The notes under the pieces: generated by a model
What the model was told of the DNA's origin: nothing
Databases searched by the model: none
What the model saw: only the letters and a program-made list of their open reading frames with translations
Assembly: GCA_947456845.1 (NCBI GenBank)
Contig: CANGUJ010000244.1
Span: 1-6,331 of the forward strand
Direction of reading: 5' to 3'
Origin: Burkholderiales bacterium
GTDB lineage: Bacteria > Pseudomonadota > Gammaproteobacteria > Burkholderiales > JAEUOS01
Length of the DNA: 6,331 bases
Shown here: positions 1 through 5,721 of the stretch, piece after piece
How the letters are laid out: each line of letters starts with the position of its first letter
How positions within the stretch are numbered: position 1 is the first letter of the stretch
Made by a program: the position numbers and the translations under genes

Positions 1-1
1 C

Positions 2-961
2 GGCGTGGCCGCCGCGGCCGGCCTGATCGCCGCGCTCGCCGGCGCCCCGGCGCAGGCCGCCTGGCCGTCCGACCAGCCGATCAACCTGATCATCGCCTAT
101 GCGCCCGGCGGCGGCACCGACATCATCGCGCGCAACATCATTCCGTACGTCGAGAAGTATCTCGGGGACGGTGCCAGGATCAACGTCATCAACCGGCCCG
201 GCGCCGGCGGGGGCATCGGCTTCGCCGCCATCGCCCAGGCGCCCACCGACGGCTACACCATCGGCTTCATCAACACCCCGCCGATCATGACCATCCCGAT
301 CGAGCGCGCCGCGCCCTGGAGCATCGCCAGCTTCGATTACCTCGGCAACATCGTCGACGACCCCGGCACCTTCTGCGTGCACAGGGACAGCCAGTACAAG
401 TCGCTGGCCGACATCCAGGCCTTTGCCAAGGCCAACCCGAAGAAGGTGACGGTGGGCTCGACCGGCGTGGGCTCGGACGACCATCTGGCCATGCTGATGT
501 TCGAGAAGACCGCCGGCGTGCAGATGACCCATGTGCCGTTCAAGGGCAGCGCCGATACCCGTACCGCGGTGATCGGCCGGCACATCGAGGTGGCCGCCAT
601 CAACGTGGGCGAGGCCCTGCAGTACCTGAAGGGCGGTTCGCCGATCCGCTGCCTCGGGCAGATGACGGCCGCGCGCATGAGCATGGCGCCCGACTGGCCC
701 ACCTTCAGGGAATCCGGCTACAACTACGAGATGGCCTCGTTGCGCGGCATGGCGGCCCCGAAGGGCCTGCCGGCGGCGATCCGCGAGCGCCTGGTCAAGG
801 CGATCGCCGCCGCCGCCGCCGACCCGGCCTTCAGGGCCGCCGCCGAGGCTGCCTTCGCGCCGGTGCGCTACCTCTCCCCGCAGGCCTACGAGGCCGAGAT
901 CAAGGCGGGCGACGTGGTCTTCCGCCAGTTGTGGAAGGAACTGCCCTGGACCGACAAGTAA
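2..961 (+). CDS. Bug/TctC-family tripartite tricarboxylate transporter substrate-binding protein (5'-partial)
   Basis: This is a periplasmic solute-binding protein of the Bug/TctC family (Pfam TctC type), which captures small organic acids or related carboxylates for uptake or sensing. The visible frame starts inside a signal peptide: a run of Ala, Gly, Leu and Ile ends in APAQAAWP, with likely cleavage after AQA or AQAA. A GTG at position 5 is in frame, but the preceding codon is also open and the usual Met plus basic n-region is missing. The true start is therefore probably a few codons to the left, outside the window. Family hallmarks follow in order: INLIIAYAPGGGTDIIAR near the mature N-terminus, then INVINRPGAGGGIGFAAIAQAPTDGYTIGF, then DPGTFCVHRDS and VTVGSTGVGSDDHLAM, which form the two-lobed binding cleft. 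About 318 residues are visible, which fits the usual 320-330. The ligand cannot be predicted. No TctA/TctB membrane partner is visible, as is usual for orphan Bug proteins. The gene ends with TAA and a hairpin terminator. Confidence 0.93.
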   Translation, partial: GVAAAAGLIAALAGAPAQAAWPSDQPINLIIAYAPGGGTDIIARNIIPYVEKYLGDGARINVINRPGAGGGIGFAAIAQAPTDGYTIGFINTPPIMTIPIERAAPWSIASFDYLGNIVDDPGTFCVHRDSQYKSLADIQAFAKANPKKVTVGSTGVGSDDHLAMLMFEKTAGVQMTHVPFKGSADTRTAVIGRHIEVAAINVGEALQYLKGGSPIRCLGQMTAARMSMAPDWPTFRESGYNYEMASLRGMAAPKGLPAAIRERLVKAIAAAAADPAFRAAAEAAFAPVRYLSPQAYEAEIKAGDVVFRQLWKELPWTDK

Positions 962-985
962 CGCGCGCCCCGGGCCAGGGCGGAT

Positions 986-1012
986 GCCGGCCTGGCGGGC
1001 CGGCGTTTTGTT
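986..1012 (+). terminator. Rho-independent terminator of the Bug gene
   Basis: A perfect 7-bp stem (GCCGGCC at 986-992, GGCCGGC at 998-1004) with a 5-base loop (TGGCG) is followed by GTTTTGTT. It lies 24 bases after the Bug stop codon and just before the stop codon of the convergent gene at 1025. The geometry is that of a classical intrinsic terminator for rightward transcription. There is no comparable A-run on the left arm, so termination of the leftward gene here is less likely. Confidence 0.75.
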
Positions 1013-1024
1013 CGGACGCGTCGC

Positions 1025-2335
1025 CTACGCCGGCACGGTATCCGTTAGCGCCGCGGCGGTCGGACGCACGGCCAGCACCTTGTCGATCTTCTTGCCGTCC
1101 ATGTCGACGATCTCGAAGCGCCAGCCTTCCCATTCGACGATGTCGCCGGTGCGCGGCAGGCGGCCGGTGAGGAACATCAGCATGCCGCCCAGGGTGTGGT
1201 AGCGGCCGCGGTCCTCGTCGGGCACGGAATCGAGGTCGAGGCGGTCCTTGAGTTCATGCAGCGGGATCAGGCCGTCGAGCAGCCAGGAGCCGTCATCGCG
1301 CTGGAAGGCCCATGAGGTTTCCGGGTCGCGCGGCTGGAACTCGCCGGTGATGGCCTCGATCAGGTCCTGCAGGGTGACGATGCCGAGCAGCTCGCCATAT
1401 TCGTCGATGATGAAGGCCATCTGCGTGCCGGAGGCGCGGAAGTTGTCGAGCAGCTCCATGCCGGTGAGCGTCTCCGGGATATAGAGCGGCGACTGCAGGT
1501 CGGCGGTGAGGTCGGCCTTCTCGCCGCGCGCGATGCGCGAGAGGAGCTTGCGCGCGTTGACGACGCCGAGGATGTTTTCCAGCCCGCCGCGGACCACCGG
1601 AAAGCGCGCGTGGTCGGAGTCCTCGATGATCTTGAGGTTGTGCTCGAAGGGCTGGTCGGCGTCCAGGCACACCACATCGCCGCGCGGCACCATGAGCGAG
1701 CCGATCTGCCGGTCGTCGAGCAGGAACACGTTGCGCACCATGGTGTGCTCGTTGGCCTCGATGACGCCCGCGCTGGTGCCTTCCTCGAGCACGGCGTGGA
1801 TTTCCTCTTCGGTGACCGCGGTGCCCTGCAGGTGCCGCACCCCCAGGACGGTGAGCACGGCGTTGGTCGAGGAGGAAAGCAGCAGCACGAAAGGCCGGGT
1901 GGCGGTGGCCAGCCAGCCGATCGGCGTGGCCACCACGCGCGCGATGGCCTCGGGGCGGGTCTGGCCGATGCGCTTGGGCACCAGTTCGCCCAGCACGATG
2001 GACACATAGGTGATCAGCAGCACCACCAGGCCGGTGGCGAGCACGCCGGCGATATGCGGCGGTATGCCGAATTTTTCCAGCCAGTGCGCGAACGGCACGG
2101 CGAAGGCGGCTTCGCCGACGATACCGTTCAACACGCCGATCGAAGTGATACCGATCTGGATGGTGGAAAGAAAACGGGTGGGGTCGGCGCCCAGCTTGGC
2201 GGCGGCTTCGGCGCCGCGGTCGCCCTCATCGATCAACTTCTGCAGGCGCGCCTTGCGGGAGGTGACCAGCGCGATTTCCGACATCGCGAACACGCCGTTG
2301 AGGAGGATGAGGGCGAAAAGTATCGCTAATTCCAT
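1025..2335 (-). CDS. CNNM/DUF21-CBS-CorC_HlyC transporter-like membrane protein ('hemolysin family')
   Basis: This is an inner-membrane protein of the CorB/CorC-YtfL(PaeA)-TlyC superfamily. Members have been linked to Mg/Co efflux or polyamine export; the 'hemolysin' label is historical. It has 436 residues, close to E. coli YtfL (about 447). Residues 1-165 are the DUF21/CNNM membrane domain, with hydrophobic segments near 1-24, 57-83, 95-118 and 136-165, and the conserved GELVPKRIGQTRPE at about 116-129. Two CBS repeats follow: about 210-270 (SLMVPRGDVVCLD, FPVVRG, ILGVVNARKLL) and about 280-333 (AFIIDEYGELLGIVTLQDLIEAITGE). A CorC_HlyC domain lies at about 343-425 (DGSWLLDGLIPLHELKDRL, YHTLGGMLMFLTGRLPRTGD, FEIVDMDGKKIDKV). 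The ATG start puts the first transmembrane helix at the very N-terminus, as in the family. No strong Shine-Dalgarno precedes it. The gene is divergent from higBA, with 142 bases between start codons. The transported substrate cannot be told from the sequence. Confidence 0.93.
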   Translation of the reverse strand: MELAILFALILLNGVFAMSEIALVTSRKARLQKLIDEGDRGAEAAAKLGADPTRFLSTIQIGITSIGVLNGIVGEAAFAVPFAHWLEKFGIPPHIAGVLATGLVVLLITYVSIVLGELVPKRIGQTRPEAIARVVATPIGWLATATRPFVLLLSSSTNAVLTVLGVRHLQGTAVTEEEIHAVLEEGTSAGVIEANEHTMVRNVFLLDDRQIGSLMVPRGDVVCLDADQPFEHNLKIIEDSDHARFPVVRGGLENILGVVNARKLLSRIARGEKADLTADLQSPLYIPETLTGMELLDNFRASGTQMAFIIDEYGELLGIVTLQDLIEAITGEFQPRDPETSWAFQRDDGSWLLDGLIPLHELKDRLDLDSVPDEDRGRYHTLGGMLMFLTGRLPRTGDIVEWEGWRFEIVDMDGKKIDKVLAVRPTAAALTDTVPA

Positions 2336-2431
2336 ATGCGGGTGCTATGCGGCACCTGCGCGTAATGCGGGGCACGAATGGTAACCCGAATCCCGGCGCG
2401 GGTTTTGGCGGGAAATGGGGGGCAGAGTCGA

Positions 2432-2458
2432 TCGTTACGCTTGACGTAACGAGTAACG
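2432..2458. promoter_or_regulatory. Inverted repeat, probable HigA operator
   Basis: TCGTTACG (2432-2439) and CGTAACGA (2445-2452) form a perfect 8-bp inverted repeat with a 5-base spacer (CTTGA). A third half-site, GTAACG at 2453-2458, directly repeats the right arm 7 bases further on. The repeat covers the -35 element of the predicted higBA promoter. It is therefore placed where a dimeric HTH antitoxin, alone or with its toxin, would repress its own operon. HigA binding is inferred from position and from family practice; it could instead belong to another regulator. A further GTAAC at 2381-2385 might be a distant half-site, but this is weak. Confidence 0.6.
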
Positions 2459-2470
2459 GTGTCCTAGAAT
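2441..2470 (+). promoter_or_regulatory. Predicted sigma-70 promoter of higBA
   Basis: TTGACG at 2441-2446 (5 of 6 to the -35 consensus) and TAGAAT at 2465-2470 (5 of 6 to the -10 consensus) are separated by 18 bases. The higB start codon is at 2478, only 7 bases after the -10 box, so the expected transcription start falls at or next to the A of the ATG. The -35 lies within the inverted repeat 2432-2452, implying autorepression. The alternative is that the main promoter lies further upstream in the 2336-2430 stretch, where I see no better match. Confidence 0.6.
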
Positions 2471-2477
2471 TCGGACG

Positions 2478-2759
2478 ATGATCGTCTCGTTTCGCGACAA
2501 GCGCACCCGTGAGTTCGCTGAAGGCAAGCGGGTCAAGGCGTTCGAGGGTTTTGCCCGCAAGGCGGAAATGAAGCTCGATCAACTCGACGCGGCTGTGTCG
2601 TTGCGCGACCTGGAACTTCCCGGCAATCGCCTTGAGGGTTTGAAAGGTGACCGCAAGGGCCAGTACAGCATTCGTATCAACGACCAATGGCGCATTTGCT
2701 TTGAATGGCCGATTGGCTCAAACGGTCCGACCGAGGTCGAGATCGTCGATTATCACTAG
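2478..2759 (+). CDS. higB: HigB toxin, type II toxin-antitoxin system (RelE/ParE superfamily)
   Basis: HigB toxins are ribosome-dependent mRNA endonucleases of the RelE fold that cleave translated mRNA in the A site and are neutralised by HigA. This 93-residue protein has the family's usual length. It carries the C-terminal signature LEGLKGDRKGQYSIRINDQWRICFEW (residues 53-77) and ends in VEIVDYH. The terminal Asp91-Tyr92-His93 corresponds to the catalytic tail of characterised HigB proteins, and Arg66 and Arg72 match the conserved basic active-site positions, so the toxin looks intact. The toxin precedes the antitoxin, the usual higBA order. Upstream of the ATG there is only GGACG and no real Shine-Dalgarno, while a -10 box ends 7 bases before the start, so a leaderless transcript is likely. 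higA begins 11 bases after the TAG stop. Family assignment is secure from the motifs; activity is inferred. Confidence 0.95.
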   Translation: MIVSFRDKRTREFAEGKRVKAFEGFARKAEMKLDQLDAAVSLRDLELPGNRLEGLKGDRKGQYSIRINDQWRICFEWPIGSNGPTEVEIVDYH

Positions 2760-2770
2760 AGGGGCAGCAA

Positions 2771-3082
2771 ATGGCACGCATGGCGATCCATCCCGGCGAA
2801 CACCTCGCCGAGCAGCTTGAAGAACTGGGCATGAGCGCCGCCGAGTTGGCCCGCAAGTTGAGTGTGCCAACCAATCGGGTGACGGCTATCCTCAACGGCC
2901 AGCGCGCGGTTACCGGCGATACGGCCTTGCGGCTGGGGCACTTTTTCGGTACCAGCGCGCAGTTCTGGCTTAACCTGCAGGCCCTTTATGATCTGCGCGT
3001 CGCCGAAGGCAAGGCGGGCGAGTCAATCAAAATGCTGCCGACTCTGGACGCCGGACGACCTGGCAAGCTCGCGGTGGCCTGA
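2771..3082 (+). CDS. higA: HigA antitoxin, XRE-family HTH
   Basis: This is the antitoxin partner of HigB, a small DNA-binding protein that sequesters the toxin and usually represses the operon. The frame is open from an ATG at 2705 inside higB, but the start at 2771 is chosen. It is preceded by a strong Shine-Dalgarno (AGAGGGG, 2758-2764, spacer 6), and the protein then begins MARMAIHPGEHLAEQLEELG, as HigA/VapI proteins do. The product has 103 residues. A Cro/C1-type helix-turn-helix covers about residues 12-66: MSAAELARKLSVPTNRVTAILNGQ as the two-helix motif, then TALRLGHFFGTSAQFWLNLQALYDL, the conserved C-terminal part of the domain. The last 20 residues (LPTLDAGRPGKLAVA) are more variable. 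The Shine-Dalgarno overlaps the higB stop codon, so the genes are probably translationally coupled. The amidohydrolase starts 53 bases downstream with no obvious terminator between. Confidence 0.95.
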   Translation: MARMAIHPGEHLAEQLEELGMSAAELARKLSVPTNRVTAILNGQRAVTGDTALRLGHFFGTSAQFWLNLQALYDLRVAEGKAGESIKMLPTLDAGRPGKLAVA

Positions 3083-3135
3083 AGAATACAAATCAACAGC
3101 GCATGCGCGCCGGAATCAAAATCAAGGGAGACTCC

Positions 3136-4842
3136 ATGCACGACCTCATCATCCGCGGCGGCACCATCATCGACGGGACCGGCGTGGCCGGCTATACCGG
3201 CGACGTCGCCGTGAAAGACGGCCGGATCGTCGAAACCGGCAAGGTGGAAGGCGGCGCCAAACGCACGGTGAATGCCGATGGCCTCTTGGTCGCGCCGGGT
3301 TGGGTGGACATCCACACCCACTATGACGGCCAGGCCAGCTGGGACCCGCTGATGACGCCTTCCTCCTGGCATGGCGTGACCACGGCGGTCATGGGCAATT
3401 GCGGCGTGGGCTTCGCGCCGGCGCACCCGCACCAGCGCCAGTGGATGCTGGAACTGATGGAGGGGGTTGAAGACATCCCCGGCGCGGTCTTGCAGGAAGG
3501 CGTGAAGTGGGAATGGGAAAGCTTCCCGCAGTACCTGGACGCGGTGGACAGGACCCCGCGCATCATGGACCTGGGCGCGCAGATCCCGCATGCGGCGGTG
3601 CGCGTGTTCGTGATGGGCGAGCGCGGCGCCAGGCGCGAGCCGGCCACCGAGGACGACATCGGCAAGATGTCCGCCGTGGTGAAAGAGGCGATCGCGGCCG
3701 GCGCGCTGGGCTTTACGACCTCGCGCACCTTCGTGCACAAGACCTCGCGCGGCGAACAGGCGCCGACGTTCGACGTGGCGGCGAGCGAGCTGACCAGCAT
3801 TGCCAAGGCCCTGGGCGAAACCGGCAAGGGCGTGCTGCAGATGATTTCCGACTTCGAGGACATCGAAGCGGAATTCAACATCCTGCGCGACTGCACCCGG
3901 GTGAGCGGCCGGCCGCTTTCCTTCACGCTGCTGCAGCGCGACCACATGCCCGACAAATGGCGCGCCGTGATGCAGCGGGTGGACGCCGCGCGCAACCAGG
4001 GCCTGGACATCAAGGCACAGGTGGCTTGCCGGCCCATCGGCATGGTGCACGGGCTGGAATGCTCGATGCAGCCCTTCTTCCTGACCCCGGGCTACATGGA
4101 AATCGCCCACCTGCCGCTGGCCGAACGGGTGGCGCGGCTGAAGAATCCGGAGTTGAAGGCGCGCCTCATCAGGGAGGCGGCCATCCCGCCGGAAAACTGG
4201 CGGCTGGCCTCGATCACGCGCGATTTCCACAAGCTTTTTCCGCTCGGCAGCGAGCATGCCGACTACGAACCCACGCCCGAGCAAAGCGTGGCCGGCATCG
4301 CCAGGGCCACCGGCCGCACGCCGGAAGAGGTGGCCTATGAGCTGATGCTGGAAGACGGCGGCAGGAAGAAGTTCTACTTCCCGCTCTACAACTACACCGG
4401 CAACAACCTCGACGTGGTGCGCGAGATGATCACCCACCCCGCCACGCTCCTGGGCCTGGGCGACGCCGGCGCGCACTGCGGCTACATCTGCGATGCGAGC
4501 TACCCGACCTACCTGATCACCCACTGGTCGCGCGACCGCCAGCGCGGGCCGAAGCTGGGGCTGGAGTTCCTGATCCACGCGCAAACCCAGCGCAACGCGC
4601 GCGGCCTGGGCATGAACGACCGCGGCGCCCTCTTGCCGGGCATGAAGGCCGACATCAACCTGATCGACTACGCCAAGCTCAACCTCGAAGCCCCGCAAAT
4701 GACCTACGACCTGCCCACCGGCGGCCGCCGCCTGGTGCAGCACGCCACAGGGTATGAGGCGACGTTTGTCTCGGGTGAACTGGTGATGGAACGCGGCCGT
4801 GCCACCGGCGCGCTGCCGGGGCGGCTGGTGCGGTCGGCGTAG
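3136..4842 (+). CDS. Amidohydrolase, N-acyl-D-amino-acid deacylase (D-aminoacylase) family
   Basis: This cytoplasmic metal-dependent hydrolase of the amidohydrolase superfamily resembles COG3653 N-acyl-D-amino-acid deacylases, which release D-amino acids from N-acyl derivatives; its real substrate is unknown. The start at 3136 has a good Shine-Dalgarno (AAGGGAG, 3124-3130, spacer 5) and gives MHDLIIRGGTIIDGTG, the classic opening; an ATG at 3103 has no such site. The 568 residues match the long branch of the family. Residues 1-52 form part of the small beta domain. Metal ligands His60-Thr-His62 lie in GWVDIHTHYDGQ. Cys89 in GNCGVGFAP matches the zinc-binding cysteine of D-aminoacylases. Asp443 in LGDAGAHCG is the superfamily's catalytic Asp. 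The canonical ISH histidine motif is not visible: QMISDF (235-240) and LLQRDHMPDKW (265-275) occupy that region. The C-terminal RGALLPGMKADINLIDY returns to the beta domain. No own promoter is clear, so read-through from higBA is possible. The stop codon is 2 bases from that of the convergent antitoxin gene. Confidence 0.92.
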   Translation: MHDLIIRGGTIIDGTGVAGYTGDVAVKDGRIVETGKVEGGAKRTVNADGLLVAPGWVDIHTHYDGQASWDPLMTPSSWHGVTTAVMGNCGVGFAPAHPHQRQWMLELMEGVEDIPGAVLQEGVKWEWESFPQYLDAVDRTPRIMDLGAQIPHAAVRVFVMGERGARREPATEDDIGKMSAVVKEAIAAGALGFTTSRTFVHKTSRGEQAPTFDVAASELTSIAKALGETGKGVLQMISDFEDIEAEFNILRDCTRVSGRPLSFTLLQRDHMPDKWRAVMQRVDAARNQGLDIKAQVACRPIGMVHGLECSMQPFFLTPGYMEIAHLPLAERVARLKNPELKARLIREAAIPPENWRLASITRDFHKLFPLGSEHADYEPTPEQSVAGIARATGRTPEEVAYELMLEDGGRKKFYFPLYNYTGNNLDVVREMITHPATLLGLGDAGAHCGYICDASYPTYLITHWSRDRQRGPKLGLEFLIHAQTQRNARGLGMNDRGALLPGMKADINLIDYAKLNLEAPQMTYDLPTGGRRLVQHATGYEATFVSGELVMERGRATGALPGRLVRSA

Positions 4843-4844
4843 AC

Positions 4845-5099
4845 CTACTTGGCGAGGGGTGTGGCTTCGAGCGCTTGCCCGCGTGCCCGGGAAAGCGCTG
4901 CCAGGAGGCGTTCTGCGTTCTTTTGGGACCGCAGCAAATGCGCTGTCTCGAGCAGGCTTTCCAGCTCGTCAGCCGCGATCAGCGCCACGTCCCCACCTGA
5001 ACGGCGCCGCACGATGATGACTTCGCGATCATCGATCGCACGATCCATAAGTCCCTTGAGTTGCTTGCGGGCCTGGTTGTAGGTGGTTTCGACGGTCAC
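4845..5099 (-). CDS. Phd/YefM-family antitoxin without a visible toxin partner
   Basis: This 84-residue protein resembles YefM antitoxins, which bind YoeB-type mRNA interferases and repress their operon. The N-terminal half (TVETTYNQARKQLKGLMDRAIDDREVIIVRRRSGGDVALIAADELESL) has the Phd/YefM DNA-binding fold pattern. The C-terminal ETAHLLRSQKNAERLLAAL (residues 51-69) closely follows the ETAYLLRSxxNAxRLM segment of E. coli YefM, the toxin-binding region. The start is GTG at 5099, supported by a strong Shine-Dalgarno (GAGAGGAGA on the minus strand, about 5102-5110) overlapping the hicB stop. Only 9 bases separate it from hicB, so it is probably co-transcribed with hicAB. A yoeB-like toxin would be expected right after the stop, but that space is the antisense of the intact amidohydrolase, so the antitoxin is an orphan here. 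It could neutralise a toxin elsewhere, serve only as a regulator, or be a deletion remnant. Confidence 0.9.
   Translation of the reverse strand: MTVETTYNQARKQLKGLMDRAIDDREVIIVRRRSGGDVALIAADELESLLETAHLLRSQKNAERLLAALSRARGQALEATPLAK
4870..4899 (+). terminator. Long hairpin inside the 3' end of the antitoxin gene, possible terminator for the amidohydrolase mRNA
   Basis: AGCGCTT (4870-4876) pairs with AAGCGCT (4893-4899). Inside it CCCG (4878-4881) pairs with CGGG (4888-4891), leaving one G-A mismatch and a 6-base loop. The hairpin lies 28 bases beyond the amidohydrolase stop codon, which has no other terminator. There is no immediate T-run; TTCTTTT comes only about 20 bases later. It might slow polymerase, protect the 3' end, or be a chance result of coding constraint, since on the other strand it encodes part of the YefM-like C-terminus. 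Confidence 0.3.
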
Positions 5100-5108
5100 G
5101 GTCTCCTC

Positions 5109-5525
5109 TCAGGCGACCGTGATCTCGATATGCCGGCCCAATGCCGCCGCCGCCGCCTCGATCTGATCCATCCTTGAGGCGTGGCGCAAGTCAAACAGGC
5201 GATCCACCTGAGGCATGTGCCACCCGAGTCGGCGCGCCAACTCGGCTTTCTTGACGCCTTGCTCGGTCATTGCCTTGTAGACCCCGAGCTTGGCGCATTC
5301 CAGAGCCGATGGGCGTACAGTCTTTTGGCCGCGCTTGGGCTTGCCGGGCTTTGGCAGTGGCTTGCGCGCATCCACATAAAACGACAAGCCCGTCTCCAGC
5401 GCGTCTATGGCGTTGAGGAGGGCTTCGCCTTCATCCGCACCGAAAGTGATTGCCTCCGGTACATCGGCGAATGTCACCAGAACTGTGCCGTCGTCGGGCG
5501 TCAGGGTTACCGGATAGTCAAACAT
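5109..5525 (-). CDS. hicB: HicB antitoxin, type II toxin-antitoxin system
   Basis: HicB neutralises the HicA mRNA interferase and represses the hicAB promoter through its C-terminal DNA-binding domain. The 138 residues match E. coli K-12 HicB in size and layout. Residues 1-55 (MFDYPVTLTPDDGTVLVTFADVPEAITFGADEGEALLNAIDALETGLSFYVDARKPLP) are the partial RNase H-like HicA-binding fold with its characteristic strand-strand-helix order. A basic proline-rich linker (PLPKPGKPKRGQK) follows. Residues about 76-132 (LGVYKAMTEQGVKKAELARRLGWHMPQVDRLFDLRHASRMDQIEAAAAALG) form an XRE-like helix-turn-helix. The ATG is preceded by TAGGA, which overlaps the hicA TAG stop with a 7-base spacer, so hicA and hicB are probably translationally coupled. 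The YefM-like antitoxin follows 9 bases after its TGA. I see nothing missing; the gene appears intact. Confidence 0.95.
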   Translation of the reverse strand: MFDYPVTLTPDDGTVLVTFADVPEAITFGADEGEALLNAIDALETGLSFYVDARKPLPKPGKPKRGQKTVRPSALECAKLGVYKAMTEQGVKKAELARRLGWHMPQVDRLFDLRHASRMDQIEAAAAALGRHIEITVA

Positions 5526-5534
5526 GTCATGATC

Positions 5535-5714
5535 CTATTTCAGATCAAGCTGCCGCTTGATCGGAGCGACCAGCCCCTTGCCCAGTTCAGCGGTGCCATG
5601 CATGGGCAGGGACGATTGCTTGCCGTTGAGAAAAACCTTCAAATGAGAACCCTTGCCGGGTTGAAACGTGGCGCCTTGCTGCTCCAGCCATTTTTTCATT
5701 TGTTTGGAGTTCAC
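5535..5714 (-). CDS. hicA: HicA toxin, type II toxin-antitoxin system (mRNA interferase)
   Basis: HicA is a small dsRBD-fold RNA-cleaving toxin that blocks translation and is held inactive by HicB. The start chosen is GTG at 5714, giving 59 residues: VNSKQMKKWLEQQGATFQPG, then KGSHLKVFLNGKQSSLPMHG, then a C-terminal helix ending IKRQLDLK. This lines up end to end with E. coli HicA (MKQSEFRRWLESQG...), about 58 residues. His24 in GSHLK is the conserved catalytic histidine. The frame stays open upstream to an ATG at 5813, but those 33 codons are non-homologous and contain the predicted promoter, so they are very unlikely to be translated. A downstream ATG (Met6, 5699) is the alternative start, but would remove conserved residues. 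No Shine-Dalgarno precedes the GTG, and the -10 box ends 7 bases upstream, suggesting a leaderless mRNA. It is the first gene of hicA-hicB-antitoxin. Confidence 0.92.
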   Translation of the reverse strand: MNSKQMKKWLEQQGATFQPGKGSHLKVFLNGKQSSLPMHGTAELGKGLVAPIKRQLDLK

Positions 5715-5721
5715 GGGACTA

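Noticed and set aside
1610..2329. A 239-codon plus-strand frame opposite the CorC-like gene.
   Set aside because: It is low-complexity, rich in Gly, His and Asp, has no family pattern, and lies opposite a well-supported membrane protein gene.
2384..2406. Hairpin AACCCG/CGGGTT followed by TTTT in the divergent intergenic region.
   Set aside because: The stem is only 6 bp with a 9-base loop and lies between two divergent starts where no transcript needs to end. A chance origin is as likely.
2336..2430. Search for a promoter of the CorC-like gene on the minus strand.
   Set aside because: No pair of -35 and -10 boxes with acceptable spacing stood out, so none is annotated.
2705..2770. An extended higA start overlapping higB.
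   Set aside because: The extra 22 residues are just a frameshifted reading of the higB end. The ATG at 2771 has a strong Shine-Dalgarno and the expected HigA N-terminus.
2986..4743. A 585-codon open frame on the minus strand opposite the amidohydrolase.
   Set aside because: The translation is rich in His, Ala, Gly and Arg with no domain pattern, as expected from the antisense of a GC-rich gene. The plus-strand frame has clear motifs and a ribosome binding site.
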